Source: Bordetella parapertussis
Lineage (GTDB): Bacteria > Pseudomonadota > Gammaproteobacteria > Burkholderiales > Burkholderiaceae_C
DNA length: 16,505 nucleotides
Assembly: GCA_945888535.1 (NCBI GenBank)
Contig: CAMDAN010000051.1
Coordinates: forward strand, 1-16,505
Direction of reading: 5' to 3'
Each line of letters begins with the position of its first letter. The stretch's first letter is position 1. Made by a program: the position numbers and the translations under genes. This document shows, piece by piece, positions 7,261-15,261 of the stretch. The notes under the pieces are model-generated. The model did no database searches. It saw only the letters and a program-made list of their open reading frames with translations, and was not told the origin of the DNA.

Positions 7261-8778
7261 TCAGGCGTATTGATTACGCAGGCTATTTTTCTGAACTTTG
7301 CCCATTGCGTTTCGCGGTAAGTCGTCCACCACAAAGCAGCGTTTGGGTACTTTGAAATTGGCGAGCTGGGACTTGATCTGCGCAATCACCGCCTGTGGGT
7401 CCAAGGTGACGCCGGGTTTGGCTACGACTACGGCCACGCCGACTTCACCAAAATCCGCATCAGGAACCCCCACCACCGCACTTTCGGCAACGCCGGGTAA
7501 GGCATTGATAAACCCTTCGACCTCGGCCGGATAGACGTTGTAGCCGCCACTGATGATTAAATCTTTGCTGCGCCCGACTATACAAATCGTGCCTTGGGCA
7601 TCTATCGTTCCCACATCACCGGTTTTAAAAAAGCCATCGCTGGTGAACTCTTGGGCGGTTTTTTCTGGCATGTGCCAATAGCCTTGAAACACATTGGGTC
7701 CCTTTACCTCAAGACCACCCACTTCACCCACACCAAGCGTTTGCCCTTGGTCACCGCGTACGCGTACCTGCACTCCCGGAAGCGCAAAGCCAACCGTCCC
7801 ACCTTGGCGAACCCCATCAGCAGCGCGGCAAGGGTTGGAGGTCAGCATCACTGTCTCAGACATCCCGTAACGTTCCAAAATCGTGTGGCCTGTGCGCTCT
7901 TGCCACGCTTTGAAATGCTCGATCAACAAGGGCGCTGAGCCGGATACGAAAAGCCGCATCGACTGCGCGGACTCTTGCGATAAGCCATCTTGTGCAAGCA
8001 AGCGCACGTACATGGTCGGAACGCCCATGAAAACAGTGGCTTGGGGAAGCCAACGCAAAACGGATTTAGGATCAAATTTATTCATCCACAACATCTTGCT
8101 GCCGTTAATCAGCGCACCGTGAATAGCAACAAAGAGGCCATGCACATGAAAAATCGGCAAGGCGTGAATTAACACATCTGACTTTTGCCAATCCCAATAC
8201 TGTTGCAAAACGCGGGCGTTGCTGCGCAAATTGTTGTGCGACAACATGGCGCCTTTGCTTCGTCCTGTGGTGCCGCTGGTGTAAATAATCGCAGCCAAAT
8301 CATCATTGCTCACTGCCACAGGCTGGTGAACCCGGCTACATTGGGCCGCGCGCTCTAACAGCGAACCCGTGCGGTCGTCGTTGAGCGTAAACACATACTC
8401 GGTGCCCGACGAAAATGCCAGCTTGCTGACCCATCCGAAATTAGCACCCGAACACACCACCACCGCAGGCGCTGCGTCGGTCATAAAGTATTCCAACTCA
8501 GCCTTCAAATACGCGGTATTGAGTGGCAAAAACACCAAGCCTGTGCGCAAGGTTGCCAAATACACAATCAGCGCTTCCACTGATTTTTCCACCTGCACTG
8601 CAATCCGAGCGCCTGGCTCCAACTCCAAAGAAACCCACAAGTTAGCCACCATGGCGCTTGCGTCTTCCAAGTCTTGCCAAGAATACGCGAGACCAGAGTC
8701 TGTTTCCACTGCGCATTGCTGCATATTGGAAGGGAACGCGTTACGCAAGGCCACATAGAGATTGGAATTAGAGCGCAT
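7261..8778 (-). CDS. matB: Malonyl-CoA synthetase-like acyl-CoA ligase (MatB family)
   Basis: AMP-forming acyl-CoA ligase of 505 residues. Core motifs are complete: YTSGTTGRSKGA (166-177), YGMSET (304-309), TGD (386-388), GRSKDLIISGGYNVYP (402-417) and the catalytic lysine near the end (Lys494, NAMGK). The stretch HALPIFHVHGLFVA (205-218) followed by KFD is typical of malonate-CoA ligases (MatB), which make malonyl-CoA or methylmalonyl-CoA from the free diacid, CoA and ATP. Substrate choice is inferred from this resemblance only. I place the start at the ATG at 8778, where homology-like sequence begins; longer frames run into the preceding crotonase gene. No clear ribosome site is visible. 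The gene lies 19 bases after the crotonase and 10 bases before the HD-GYP gene. Confidence 0.85.
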   Translation of the reverse strand: MRSNSNLYVALRNAFPSNMQQCAVETDSGLAYSWQDLEDASAMVANLWVSLELEPGARIAVQVEKSVEALIVYLATLRTGLVFLPLNTAYLKAELEYFMTDAAPAVVVCSGANFGWVSKLAFSSGTEYVFTLNDDRTGSLLERAAQCSRVHQPVAVSNDDLAAIIYTSGTTGRSKGAMLSHNNLRSNARVLQQYWDWQKSDVLIHALPIFHVHGLFVAIHGALINGSKMLWMNKFDPKSVLRWLPQATVFMGVPTMYVRLLAQDGLSQESAQSMRLFVSGSAPLLIEHFKAWQERTGHTILERYGMSETVMLTSNPCRAADGVRQGGTVGFALPGVQVRVRGDQGQTLGVGEVGGLEVKGPNVFQGYWHMPEKTAQEFTSDGFFKTGDVGTIDAQGTICIVGRSKDLIISGGYNVYPAEVEGFINALPGVAESAVVGVPDADFGEVGVAVVVAKPGVTLDPQAVIAQIKSQLANFKVPKRCFVVDDLPRNAMGKVQKNSLRNQYA

Positions 8779-8797
8779 AGAGTTTGAACAAGTAGTT

Positions 8798-9538
8798 TCA
8801 AAAAAGTGGGTTGCGTTTTTGGAGAAATGCATCAATGCCTTCGCGGTGTTCCGCGCTGTTGGCATAACTGTAAGGCGAAAGCGGCAGAGAACGCAAAGTC
8901 TGTTTATTGAGTCGCGCCGATTGGGGGCCGAGTTGAACCACCCGCTTCACCATCGCCTCACAGTTCGCCTGCCAAGCTTCTCCTGCGAGGCAATACGTCA
9001 AAAACCCACAGTTGTGCATGTGGGCCGCATCAAACACCTCGGCCGCTAGAAGCATGGCCCTGGCGGTCGTTTCACCCACTGCTTTACTGACCAATGCGGC
9101 TTCTTTGGGAGCCATCGGAAATCCTAAGCGCGCAATCGGCGCTCCAAACCGGCTGGAGTCCTTGGCAATGCGCAGATCGCAACAGCTGGCAATTTCAACG
9201 CCTGCGCCCATGCAGTTGCCTTCGATTTGGGCCAGGATGGGAATGTCACAATCCAGCATCGCTTGTAAAGCGCCCCACACCTCTTGCTCATGAAACTGTT
9301 GAAGCTGCGCCTCATCAAAACGGAAACTGGGGTACTCTGAAATATCACCGCCCGCACAAAAATGCCCCGCAGCGCCTTGGACCACTACGCATCGGACTGC
9401 GGCCTTGGTCTGTAACTCCAGAAAAATTGTCTGTAGTGTTTTCCACATCGAACGCGACATGGCGTTGAATTTTCCACCGTGGTCTAGGGTGACCCGCGCA
9501 ACAGGGCCATCCATTGCGAGGTGAATGTGGCCCGCCAT
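8798..9538 (-). CDS. Enoyl-CoA hydratase/isomerase (crotonase) family protein
   Basis: A 246-residue crotonase-fold protein, a normal size. Oxyanion-hole segments are present: FCAGGDISEY (about 60-69) and NCMGAGVEIAS (about 108-118). Glu115 in GAGVEIA matches Glu144 of rat enoyl-CoA hydratase. The second glutamate (rat Glu164, in the QPE motif) is not kept: the matching segment reads FGAPIA (131-136). A classical hydratase is therefore uncertain, and an isomerase, hydrolase or decarboxylase activity is possible. The start at 9538 lies 7 bases after the lgt stop, with AAGGA at the end of lgt as ribosome site. A further upstream start would overlap lgt by 77 bases. It is likely co-transcribed with the malonyl-CoA synthetase-like gene, which hints at a shared short-chain acyl-CoA substrate. 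Confidence 0.88.
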   Translation of the reverse strand: MAGHIHLAMDGPVARVTLDHGGKFNAMSRSMWKTLQTIFLELQTKAAVRCVVVQGAAGHFCAGGDISEYPSFRFDEAQLQQFHEQEVWGALQAMLDCDIPILAQIEGNCMGAGVEIASCCDLRIAKDSSRFGAPIARLGFPMAPKEAALVSKAVGETTARAMLLAAEVFDAAHMHNCGFLTYCLAGEAWQANCEAMVKRVVQLGPQSARLNKQTLRSLPLSPYSYANSAEHREGIDAFLQKRNPLF

Positions 9539-9545
9539 CTTTTCT

Positions 9546-10367
9546 TTAGTCCTTGAGATCAGCGGAGTGACGCCGTCCAGCCCATACCCATAAACCGATC
9601 CCGCCCAAGACCATAGGAACACACAACCATTGCCCCATGCTCATCCCCAGCGACAGATAACCCAAGTAGGCATCGGGCTCACGAAAGAACTCCGCAATAA
9701 AGCGAAAGACGCCGTACCCCAACAAAAATCCCGCGGCGACACGCCCGGTTTTGGGGGTGGTTTTAGCGTACCACCACAGCAAGACAAACAGCAGCAAGCC
9801 TTCTAACAAAAACTGGTACACCTGAGAAGGGTGGCGTGGCAAATCACCCGCACCCCGAAACACCATAGCCCATGGCAAAGTAGGATCTGCCAAACGCCCC
9901 CATAACTCGCCGTTGATAAAGTTACCCAGCCGCCCGGCAGCGAGTCCCGTGGGTACGCAGGGGGCCACAAAGTCAGCAACTTCCCAGAAGGGGCGTTTAC
10001 GCGAATAGGCAAACCAGATCATTGCAACGATGACGCCTAACATCCCCCCATGAAAACTCATTCCCCCTTGCCAAACCGCAAAAATCTCCAAGGGGTGAGA
10101 CGCAAAGTACACCGGTTTATAAAACAAACAATAGCCTAAGCGCCCGCCCAAAATCACGCCGATCACGCCAAGAAATAAAATTTCTTCCACGTCTTGGTAG
10201 CTCCAAATCGTATTTCCGTTGGCCTGCAAAAACGGTACGTGGCGCAGACGTCGGCTGCCCAGCCACATGAACAAAGCAAAGGCCGCAAGGTACGTTAAGC
10301 CATACCAATGCAGGGCGACTGGCCCCAGTTGCAGCGCGACTGGGTCAATTTGTGGGTGTATCAACAT
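9546..10367 (-). CDS. lgt: Prolipoprotein diacylglyceryl transferase Lgt
   Basis: Inner-membrane enzyme that moves diacylglycerol from phosphatidylglycerol onto the lipobox cysteine of prolipoproteins, the first step of lipoprotein maturation. The 273 residues carry about seven hydrophobic helices and the family signatures: HWYGLTY (20-26), SFHGGMLG (104-111, His106), the hallmark [14 protein letters not shown] (145-158, with the essential Arg146), and [10 protein letters not shown] (223-232). The start is not fully settled: ATG at 10367 (MLIHPQIDP) is my choice because it matches the usual N-terminus, while ATG at 10376 would add three residues. It is the first gene of a packed minus-strand set and is divergent from ilvD across 128 bases. 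Confidence 0.96.
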   Translation of the reverse strand: MLIHPQIDPVALQLGPVALHWYGLTYLAAFALFMWLGSRRLRHVPFLQANGNTIWSYQDVEEILFLGVIGVILGGRLGYCLFYKPVYFASHPLEIFAVWQGGMSFHGGMLGVIVAMIWFAYSRKRPFWEVADFVAPCVPTGLAAGRLGNFINGELWGRLADPTLPWAMVFRGAGDLPRHPSQVYQFLLEGLLLFVLLWWYAKTTPKTGRVAAGFLLGYGVFRFIAEFFREPDAYLGYLSLGMSMGQWLCVPMVLGGIGLWVWAGRRHSADLKD

Positions 10368-10495
10368 GGGCAGCATTGTGCCTGTCTTGGAAGGCAATAC
10401 ACCCAGTGGCGGTTGTGGAAAAATACGCGTCTGTAACAATACGTTTTGATTCGCTAATTTTTTGCCCTACGGGGCCCACCCTAAGAGAGCCGACC

Positions 10496-12190
10496 ATGGA
10501 CATCAAGCCCGTTATTCTTAACCCGCGCAGCAAAAATATCACCGAAGGTAAATCTCGGGCACCCAACCGCTCGATGTACTACGCCATGGGCTACCAAGAA
10601 AGCGACTTTAAAAAACCCATGGTAGGCGTTGCCAACGGCCACAGCACCATCACCCCTTGCAACAGCGGCTTACAAAAACTCGCGGATGCGGCAGTCGAAG
10701 GCATTGAAGAAGCGGGTGGTAATGCCCAAATTTTTGGTACGCCCACGATCTCCGATGGCATGGCCATGGGAACCGAAGGCATGAAGTATTCCTTGGTGAG
10801 CCGAGAAGTGATTTCCGATTGCATCGAAACCTGTGTTCAAGGCCAATGGATGGACGGTGTGTTGGTCGTTGGAGGCTGCGATAAAAACATGCCTGGTGGC
10901 CTGATGGGAATGTTACGGGCCAATGTCCCTGCGATTTATGTGTACGGCGGCACCATTCTTCCCGGACGCTACAAAGGACAAGACCTGAATATCGTCAGTG
11001 TGTTTGAAGCGGTGGGTCAAAACGCTGCAGGCAACCTTAGTGACTTTGATCTTCACGAAATCGAACAGCGCGCCATTCCTGGAACGGGCTCCTGCGGAGG
11101 TATGTACACCGCCAACACCATGTCCAGTGCGTTTGAAGCCTTGGGTATTTCCCTCATCTACTCCAGCACCATGGCCAACCCCCATGATGAGAAGATGAAC
11201 TCCGCCAAGGAATCGGCTAAGGTCTTGGTCGAAGCCATTAAAAAAGACATCAAGCCGCGCGATATCGTGACCCGCAAGTCGATTGAAAATGCGGTTGCGG
11301 TCATCATGGCAACCGGCGGTTCCACCAACGCCGTATTACACTTTTTGGCGATAGCCCACGCGGCAGACGTAGAGTGGACCATCGATGACTTTGAGCGGGT
11401 TCGCGTGAAGACCCCGGTGTTGTGCGACCTCAAGCCCAGCGGAAAATACCTCGCAGTCGACCTGCACCAAGCCGGCGGTATTCCGCAAGTCATGAAGACT
11501 CTGCTGGTGGCGGGCCTGCTGCACGGCGACTGCCTCACCATCACGGGCCAAACCGTTGCAGAAGTACTCAAAGACATTCCAGACGCACCTCGCGCGAACC
11601 AAGATGTGATTCGTCCGATTGACAAACCCATGTACGCCCAAGGCCACTTGGCGATTCTCAAAGGCAACCTCTCGCCTGAAGGCTGTGTTGCCAAAATCAC
11701 GGGCCTGAAAAAACCCGTGATGACAGGCCCCGCACGGGTGTTCGACGACGAACAGTCCGCATTGCAAGCCATTTTGGCGGGCAAGATCATTGCAGGCGAC
11801 GTCATGGTCCTGCGTTATCTTGGTCCTAAGGGAGGCCCGGGAATGCCTGAAATGCTGGCACCCACAGGCGCTTTGATTGGCGCCGGTTTAGGCGAAAGTG
11901 TCGGACTGATTACCGATGGCCGTTTTTCTGGTGGCACCTGGGGCATGGTGGTCGGCCACGTCGCGCCTGAAGCCGCAGTGGGTGGAACCATCGCGTTAAT
12001 TCATGAGGGTGACTCCATCACCATCGACGCGCACCAACTGATTCTTGAACTCAATGTAGACGACGCAGAAATCGCCAAACGCCGCGCCGTTTGGAAAGCC
12101 CCCGCGCCGCGCTATACCCGTGGCGTGCAAGCCAAGTTTGCGTTCAACGCATCTACCGCCAGCAAAGGCGCTGTGCTCGACAATTACTAA
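10496..12190 (+). CDS. ilvD: Dihydroxy-acid dehydratase IlvD ([2Fe-2S] type)
   Basis: Enzyme of the valine, isoleucine and leucine pathway that dehydrates 2,3-dihydroxy-3-methyl acids to the 2-keto acids. The 564 residues match the shorter IlvD group. Three cluster cysteines are visible: Cys55 (TPCN), Cys128 (GCDKNMPG, with Mg-binding Asp129 and Lys130), and Cys200 (GTGSCGGM). The catalytic serine motif [13 protein letters not shown] lies near residue 480. This spacing fits the oxygen-tolerant [2Fe-2S] class, by inference. The frame is open back to 10352, but the family's N-terminus ([13 protein letters not shown]) and a GAGAG ribosome site fix the start at 10496; the longer reading would overlap lgt. 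A small cytochrome c gene follows after 3 bases. Confidence 0.97.
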   Translation: MDIKPVILNPRSKNITEGKSRAPNRSMYYAMGYQESDFKKPMVGVANGHSTITPCNSGLQKLADAAVEGIEEAGGNAQIFGTPTISDGMAMGTEGMKYSLVSREVISDCIETCVQGQWMDGVLVVGGCDKNMPGGLMGMLRANVPAIYVYGGTILPGRYKGQDLNIVSVFEAVGQNAAGNLSDFDLHEIEQRAIPGTGSCGGMYTANTMSSAFEALGISLIYSSTMANPHDEKMNSAKESAKVLVEAIKKDIKPRDIVTRKSIENAVAVIMATGGSTNAVLHFLAIAHAADVEWTIDDFERVRVKTPVLCDLKPSGKYLAVDLHQAGGIPQVMKTLLVAGLLHGDCLTITGQTVAEVLKDIPDAPRANQDVIRPIDKPMYAQGHLAILKGNLSPEGCVAKITGLKKPVMTGPARVFDDEQSALQAILAGKIIAGDVMVLRYLGPKGGPGMPEMLAPTGALIGAGLGESVGLITDGRFSGGTWGMVVGHVAPEAAVGGTIALIHEGDSITIDAHQLILELNVDDAEIAKRRAVWKAPAPRYTRGVQAKFAFNASTASKGAVLDNY

Positions 12191-12193
12191 GCC

Positions 12194-12505
12194 ATGTCCG
12201 GTTGGTTCAAGCTCATCGCGCTGTGCTCCTTTGCCCTAGGAGTGCCACTCGCACAGGCTGACCCTGCGCTTGCCAAAGCCAAGCATTGCATGTCTTGCCA
12301 CGCTGTGGAGAAAAAAATTGTCGGCCCCTCCTTCGTGGCGGTGGCAGACAAATACCGCAAAGACCCCAGCGCAGCGAATCGACTCGCAATCAAAGTGATC
12401 AAAGGCGGCTCAGGGGTCTGGGGGGTGAATTACATGCCGGAGAACAAGCAGGTGTCTCCGGAAGAAGCGCAGAAGCTAGTGGCATGGGTGCTCAGTTTGA
12501 AATAA
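12194..12505 (+). CDS. Small periplasmic cytochrome c (class I, c551/c552-like)
   Basis: A 103-residue single-haem cytochrome. It has a signal peptide (about 1-22, ending LAQA before DPALA), haem site CMSCH (32-36), and a likely axial Met81 in NYMPENK, giving a mature protein of about 80 residues, the size of cytochromes c551/c552. It should be a soluble periplasmic electron carrier. Its partner is not shown by sequence; the cbb3 oxidase in this window and the facing PuuD-like membrane protein are possibilities. The ATG is 3 bases after the ilvD stop with no clear ribosome site, so translational coupling to ilvD or an internal promoter is likely. A strong terminator follows. Confidence 0.93.
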   Translation: MSGWFKLIALCSFALGVPLAQADPALAKAKHCMSCHAVEKKIVGPSFVAVADKYRKDPSAANRLAIKVIKGGSGVWGVNYMPENKQVSPEEAQKLVAWVLSLK

Positions 12506-12525
12506 GCTGCCAAGTAAGTGAGCAT

Positions 12526-12560
12526 AAAAAAGCCAGTGAGTAACACCCACTGGCTTTTTT
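12526..12560. terminator. Bidirectional rho-independent terminator
   Basis: AAAAAAGCCAGTG (12526-12538) pairs perfectly with CACTGGCTTTTTT (12548-12560) around a 9-base loop. The GC core is 7 bp, flanked by 6 A-T pairs that give a T-run on either strand. It sits between the convergent cytochrome c gene and the PuuD-like gene and should stop transcription from both sides. Confidence 0.93.
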
Positions 12561-12593
12561 ATTGAAGGCACCCTTGCAGGTGCAGACTAAAAT

Positions 12594-13187
12594 TTACAAG
12601 CCGCCATGAGACTGGGCGACCATCATGTACAACATCGGGATAGACAACATGGTGTTGGTGCGCGAAGTCAACATGGCAAGGCGGGCAGCACGGGCTTTGG
12701 CTTCAGGTTCTACGACCACGATGCCCAAGGCTTTCTTTTGGTTTGGCCAAATGATGAACCACACATTAAAGGCCATCACCAAGGCGATCCACATGCCGAT
12801 ACCAATCGCCACAAAACCGGGCTGTAAAGTGAACGCGGTGTGTAAGTAGCCTTGGAGTGAAGCAACCACCAAGCCAGTCACGACCGTCGCCAATGCAGAC
12901 CAACGGAACCAAAACAGAGCCGCGGGGGCAATGACTTTACCGATGGCTGGTTTTTGCTCATCGGGAATCTTTGGCATGCTGGGGATTTGGACAAAGTTGA
13001 AGTAATACAACAAACCGATCCACATGATGCCGCAGGCGACATGCAACCAACGGAACAAGAAGCTCGTCCACACGGGGGTGAACTGAATCGGGCTACCCGA
13101 TACCGAGCCCACAATCAGGACGATCGCGATTAACAAAATCAAGCCAGCAAGCAGCGTTTTGTTGAGAGATTGAAGGATTTGGCTCAT
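12594..13187 (-). CDS. PuuD-like membrane protein (urate hydroxylase N-terminal domain family), no cytochrome domain
   Basis: A 197-residue inner-membrane protein with about five hydrophobic helices (near 11-30, 43-65, 88-110, 124-147, 176-190). The segments FRWLHVACGIMWIGLLYYFNF (45-65), NVWFIIWPNQKK (141-152) and SRTNTMLSIPMLYMM (175-189) match my memory of the membrane domain of PuuD, the bacterial membrane-bound urate hydroxylase, where similar RWLHV, NVFFVIIPNQ and NNYxTLPVLF segments occur. Full-length PuuD carries a C-terminal cytochrome c domain; this protein ends without one and has no CxxCH. Whether it acts on urate is unknown, and no other purine-degradation gene is in the window. 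His49 could be a haem or metal ligand. It converges on a small cytochrome c gene. The start at 13187 has only a weak AAAGA ribosome site. Confidence 0.68.
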   Translation of the reverse strand: MSQILQSLNKTLLAGLILLIAIVLIVGSVSGSPIQFTPVWTSFLFRWLHVACGIMWIGLLYYFNFVQIPSMPKIPDEQKPAIGKVIAPAALFWFRWSALATVVTGLVVASLQGYLHTAFTLQPGFVAIGIGMWIALVMAFNVWFIIWPNQKKALGIVVVEPEAKARAARLAMLTSRTNTMLSIPMLYMMVAQSHGGL

Positions 13188-13277
13188 AAGCGTCTTTCAC
13201 AAAAAATAAAACAAAAGGAACATCGAATCTTAACCTCTGCCAAAAAGCACGGCAGGGAACCTGGCCGATTGTAGGAA

Positions 13278-14567
13278 CTAAATATCCCGCACAGACTGCA
13301 CGGTTAATTCAACCGATCCGTCGGCAAGTCGGGCACCCACTGACTGACCTGAATGCAACTGGTTCACACGCGTCAACGCGACTCCACGTGCATCCGTAAG
13401 CCACGCATAGCCCCGAGATAAAACGAGAGTCGGATCGAGCAAACCCAAACGCAGCTCAGCCGTTTGAACCCGATGGCGCCTCTGCTCTAGATCGCGGGAA
13501 AAAGCGTGTCCCAAGCGTTGGTGTGCAGAATCAAGCCGATGGCGCAGGCCTGAGACCACTCCCGAAGGCTTTCCGATACGAACCGCAGCCATATCTAAGC
13601 GCTGCGACTGGCGATCTAACATTCTCGTAACACCACTGCGCATACGATCTTGCAACTGGTCTAGCGCATCTAGCCAGTCTTGCTGCGTGGTGGCACACAA
13701 CTCCGCTGCCGCAGTCGGGGTTGGAGCGCGTAAATCAGCAACAAAATCAGCAATGGTGAAATCGGTCTCATGGCCAACTCCAACGATAACCGGCACCGGG
13801 CTGGCTAACACCATTCGCGCCAACTGCTCGTCGTTGAATGACCATAAATCTTCCATCGCACCGCCGCCGCGCACCAACAAAATCACGTCAATCACTGGGA
13901 CGTTTTTGTCCGCTGTAGGTTTAGCGTTGACGGTGGCGTTCGGTTGGGCCAATGTGTAAAGCGCAGACAGGGCCTTGCACAATTCGCCCGCTGCGCCCGC
14001 GCCCTGAACTGCAGCGGGTGATAAAACCACGGGGATATGAGGCACACGGCGCGCCAATGCGCTGACCACGTCATGCAAAGCAGCCGCGCCCAAGGATGTC
14101 ACCAGGCCGATGCCGCGAACGTGCGTGGGAATGGGGCGTTTGCGGGCGGGGTCAAACAGGCCTTCAGCTTCGAGTTTGGCTTTGAGACGCAAAAACTGCT
14201 CAAACAAAGTACCCTCCCCCGCGAGCACCATCCGCTCCACCACCAATTGCAACTCGCCGCGGGCCTCGTAAACGCCTAAGCGACCGGAGACTTCGACCCG
14301 CTGGCCATCGCGGGGCTGAAAGTCCAAACCGCCGGCAGCTCTTTTGAACATCGCGCAGCGCATTTGGCCGCTGTCATCTTTCAAAGAAAAATAGCAGTGT
14401 CCACTGGCCGCTTGGACAAAACCGCTGAGTTCTCCTGTCACACGAACGGGGTTAAATCGAGCATCCAAGGTGTCGCTGATGGCACGGCACAACGCGCTAA
14501 CCGTCCAAATGCGGGCAGTGGCAGCAGACGCCGTTTCAGTTTCAAGGGCAGGGAAATCGCGGGACAT
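13278..14567 (-). CDS. xseA: Exodeoxyribonuclease VII large subunit XseA
   Basis: Large subunit of exonuclease VII, which degrades single-stranded DNA in both directions together with XseB. The 429 residues show an N-terminal OB-fold (about 20-115, with VTGELSGF and HCYFSLKD), the catalytic core (about 140-330) and a long helical C-terminal region. Conserved catalytic-type residues are visible: Asp166 (GAAALHD), Arg233 (RGGGAMEDLWSFND), His266 and Asp269 (GVGHETDFTIADFVADLRAPTPTAAAE). About 17 extra residues (near 207-223, QPNATVNAKPTADKN) sit in the core compared with E. coli. xseB is not nearby. It is divergent from exbB across 61 bases. Identification is secure. Confidence 0.97.
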   Translation of the reverse strand: MSRDFPALETETASAATARIWTVSALCRAISDTLDARFNPVRVTGELSGFVQAASGHCYFSLKDDSGQMRCAMFKRAAGGLDFQPRDGQRVEVSGRLGVYEARGELQLVVERMVLAGEGTLFEQFLRLKAKLEAEGLFDPARKRPIPTHVRGIGLVTSLGAAALHDVVSALARRVPHIPVVLSPAAVQGAGAAGELCKALSALYTLAQPNATVNAKPTADKNVPVIDVILLVRGGGAMEDLWSFNDEQLARMVLASPVPVIVGVGHETDFTIADFVADLRAPTPTAAAELCATTQQDWLDALDQLQDRMRSGVTRMLDRQSQRLDMAAVRIGKPSGVVSGLRHRLDSAHQRLGHAFSRDLEQRRHRVQTAELRLGLLDPTLVLSRGYAWLTDARGVALTRVNQLHSGQSVGARLADGSVELTVQSVRDI

Positions 14568-14628
14568 CGTGGGTTGGGAGTGGTATCTCAGATAATGCCC
14601 TTTTCAATTGATCAAAAGGGACTCTTCT

Positions 14629-15252
14629 TTGCTTTCCATCATACAAGCTGCGGGCTGGCCGATTTGGCCTTTGATTGCCAGTTCCGTGCTGGCCTTGGCC
14701 ATTGTTTTAGAGCGTTTGATCAGCCTCACCGATCACAAAATCGCACCCGCCGACCTGTTAGACAAAGTGCTCGCTGCAACCAGCCAGCGTATTCCCGAAA
14801 GCACCGCCGTCATTGAACTCGAGAAAAGTTCAGCCTTGGGCTGCGTTTTAGCCAGCGCTTTCCATTTGCTTCAAGCCCACCCCAAGGCTTCCGACGAAGA
14901 CCTTCGAGAAACCATGCAAACCACCGGGCGCACCCAAGCGCACCGCATGGAGGCCTACCTGAGCACCTTGGCAACCATCGCATCGGCAGCGCCCTTGATG
15001 GGCTTGTTGGGGACGGTCATTGGCATGATCGAGATTTTTGGCTCGCAAGCCCCCGCCACCGGTGGTAACCCCGCGCAACTGGCCCAAGGTATTTCTATGG
15101 CGCTTTACAACACGGCCTTTGGCTTGGTCGTGGCGATTCCTGCATTGATCTTTTGGCGCTATTTTCGCGCCAAGGTCGATACCTACTTGGTCACTTTAGA
15201 AACCAGCGCCGAGCGCTTGCTACGCCACCTGCAATTGATGCGTACCCGCTAA
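14629..15252 (+). CDS. exbB: ExbB/TolQ-family proton channel protein
   Basis: Inner-membrane motor protein of 207 residues that forms, with ExbD, a proton-driven energy transducer for TonB-type systems. It has helices at about 8-30, 112-135 and 158-180, with the family segments APLMGLLGTVIGMIEIF (121-137) and GISMALYNTAFGLVVAIPAL (154-173). There is no ATG at the family start. Two in-frame TTG codons are available (14608 and 14629), and I choose 14629 because AAGGGA lies 7 bases before it and the protein then opens MLSIIQAAGWPIWP, the usual N-terminus. exbD follows after 9 bases and lpxK after that. No tonB gene is in the window. Confidence 0.94.
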   Translation: MLSIIQAAGWPIWPLIASSVLALAIVLERLISLTDHKIAPADLLDKVLAATSQRIPESTAVIELEKSSALGCVLASAFHLLQAHPKASDEDLRETMQTTGRTQAHRMEAYLSTLATIASAAPLMGLLGTVIGMIEIFGSQAPATGGNPAQLAQGISMALYNTAFGLVVAIPALIFWRYFRAKVDTYLVTLETSAERLLRHLQLMRTR

Positions 15253-15261
15253 GCACAGGCT

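Noticed and set aside
7251..7385. N-terminal extension of the HD-GYP regulator
   Set aside because: It would run deep into the 3' end of the ligase gene and adds no domain; the receiver fold starts directly at the ATG at 7250 behind a TGAGGC site.
10413..10440. Possible sigma-70 promoter for ilvD (TTGTGG, 16 bases, AACAAT)
   Set aside because: Only 3 of 6 and 4 of 6 matches with no supporting element; such matches occur often by chance, so I do not list it as a feature.
10352..10495. Upstream extension of the ilvD frame
   Set aside because: It would overlap the lgt start and adds residues foreign to IlvD; the family N-terminus begins at the ATG at 10496 with a ribosome site.
11158..11805. 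Long minus-strand open frame of 215 codons inside ilvD
   Set aside because: It is a mirror of the conserved ilvD coding sequence with no motif, ribosome site or neighbouring partner.
13235..13260. CTGCC / GGCAG hairpin (minus strand) between xseA and the PuuD-like gene
   Set aside because: The stem is 5 bp with an unfavourable loop and is not followed by a T-run, so a terminator call is not justified.
14568..14628. GATAAT near 14591 as a -10 box for exbB
   Set aside because: The nearest -35-like TTGGGA is only 11 bases away, too close; no consistent promoter could be drawn in this 61-base divergent gap.
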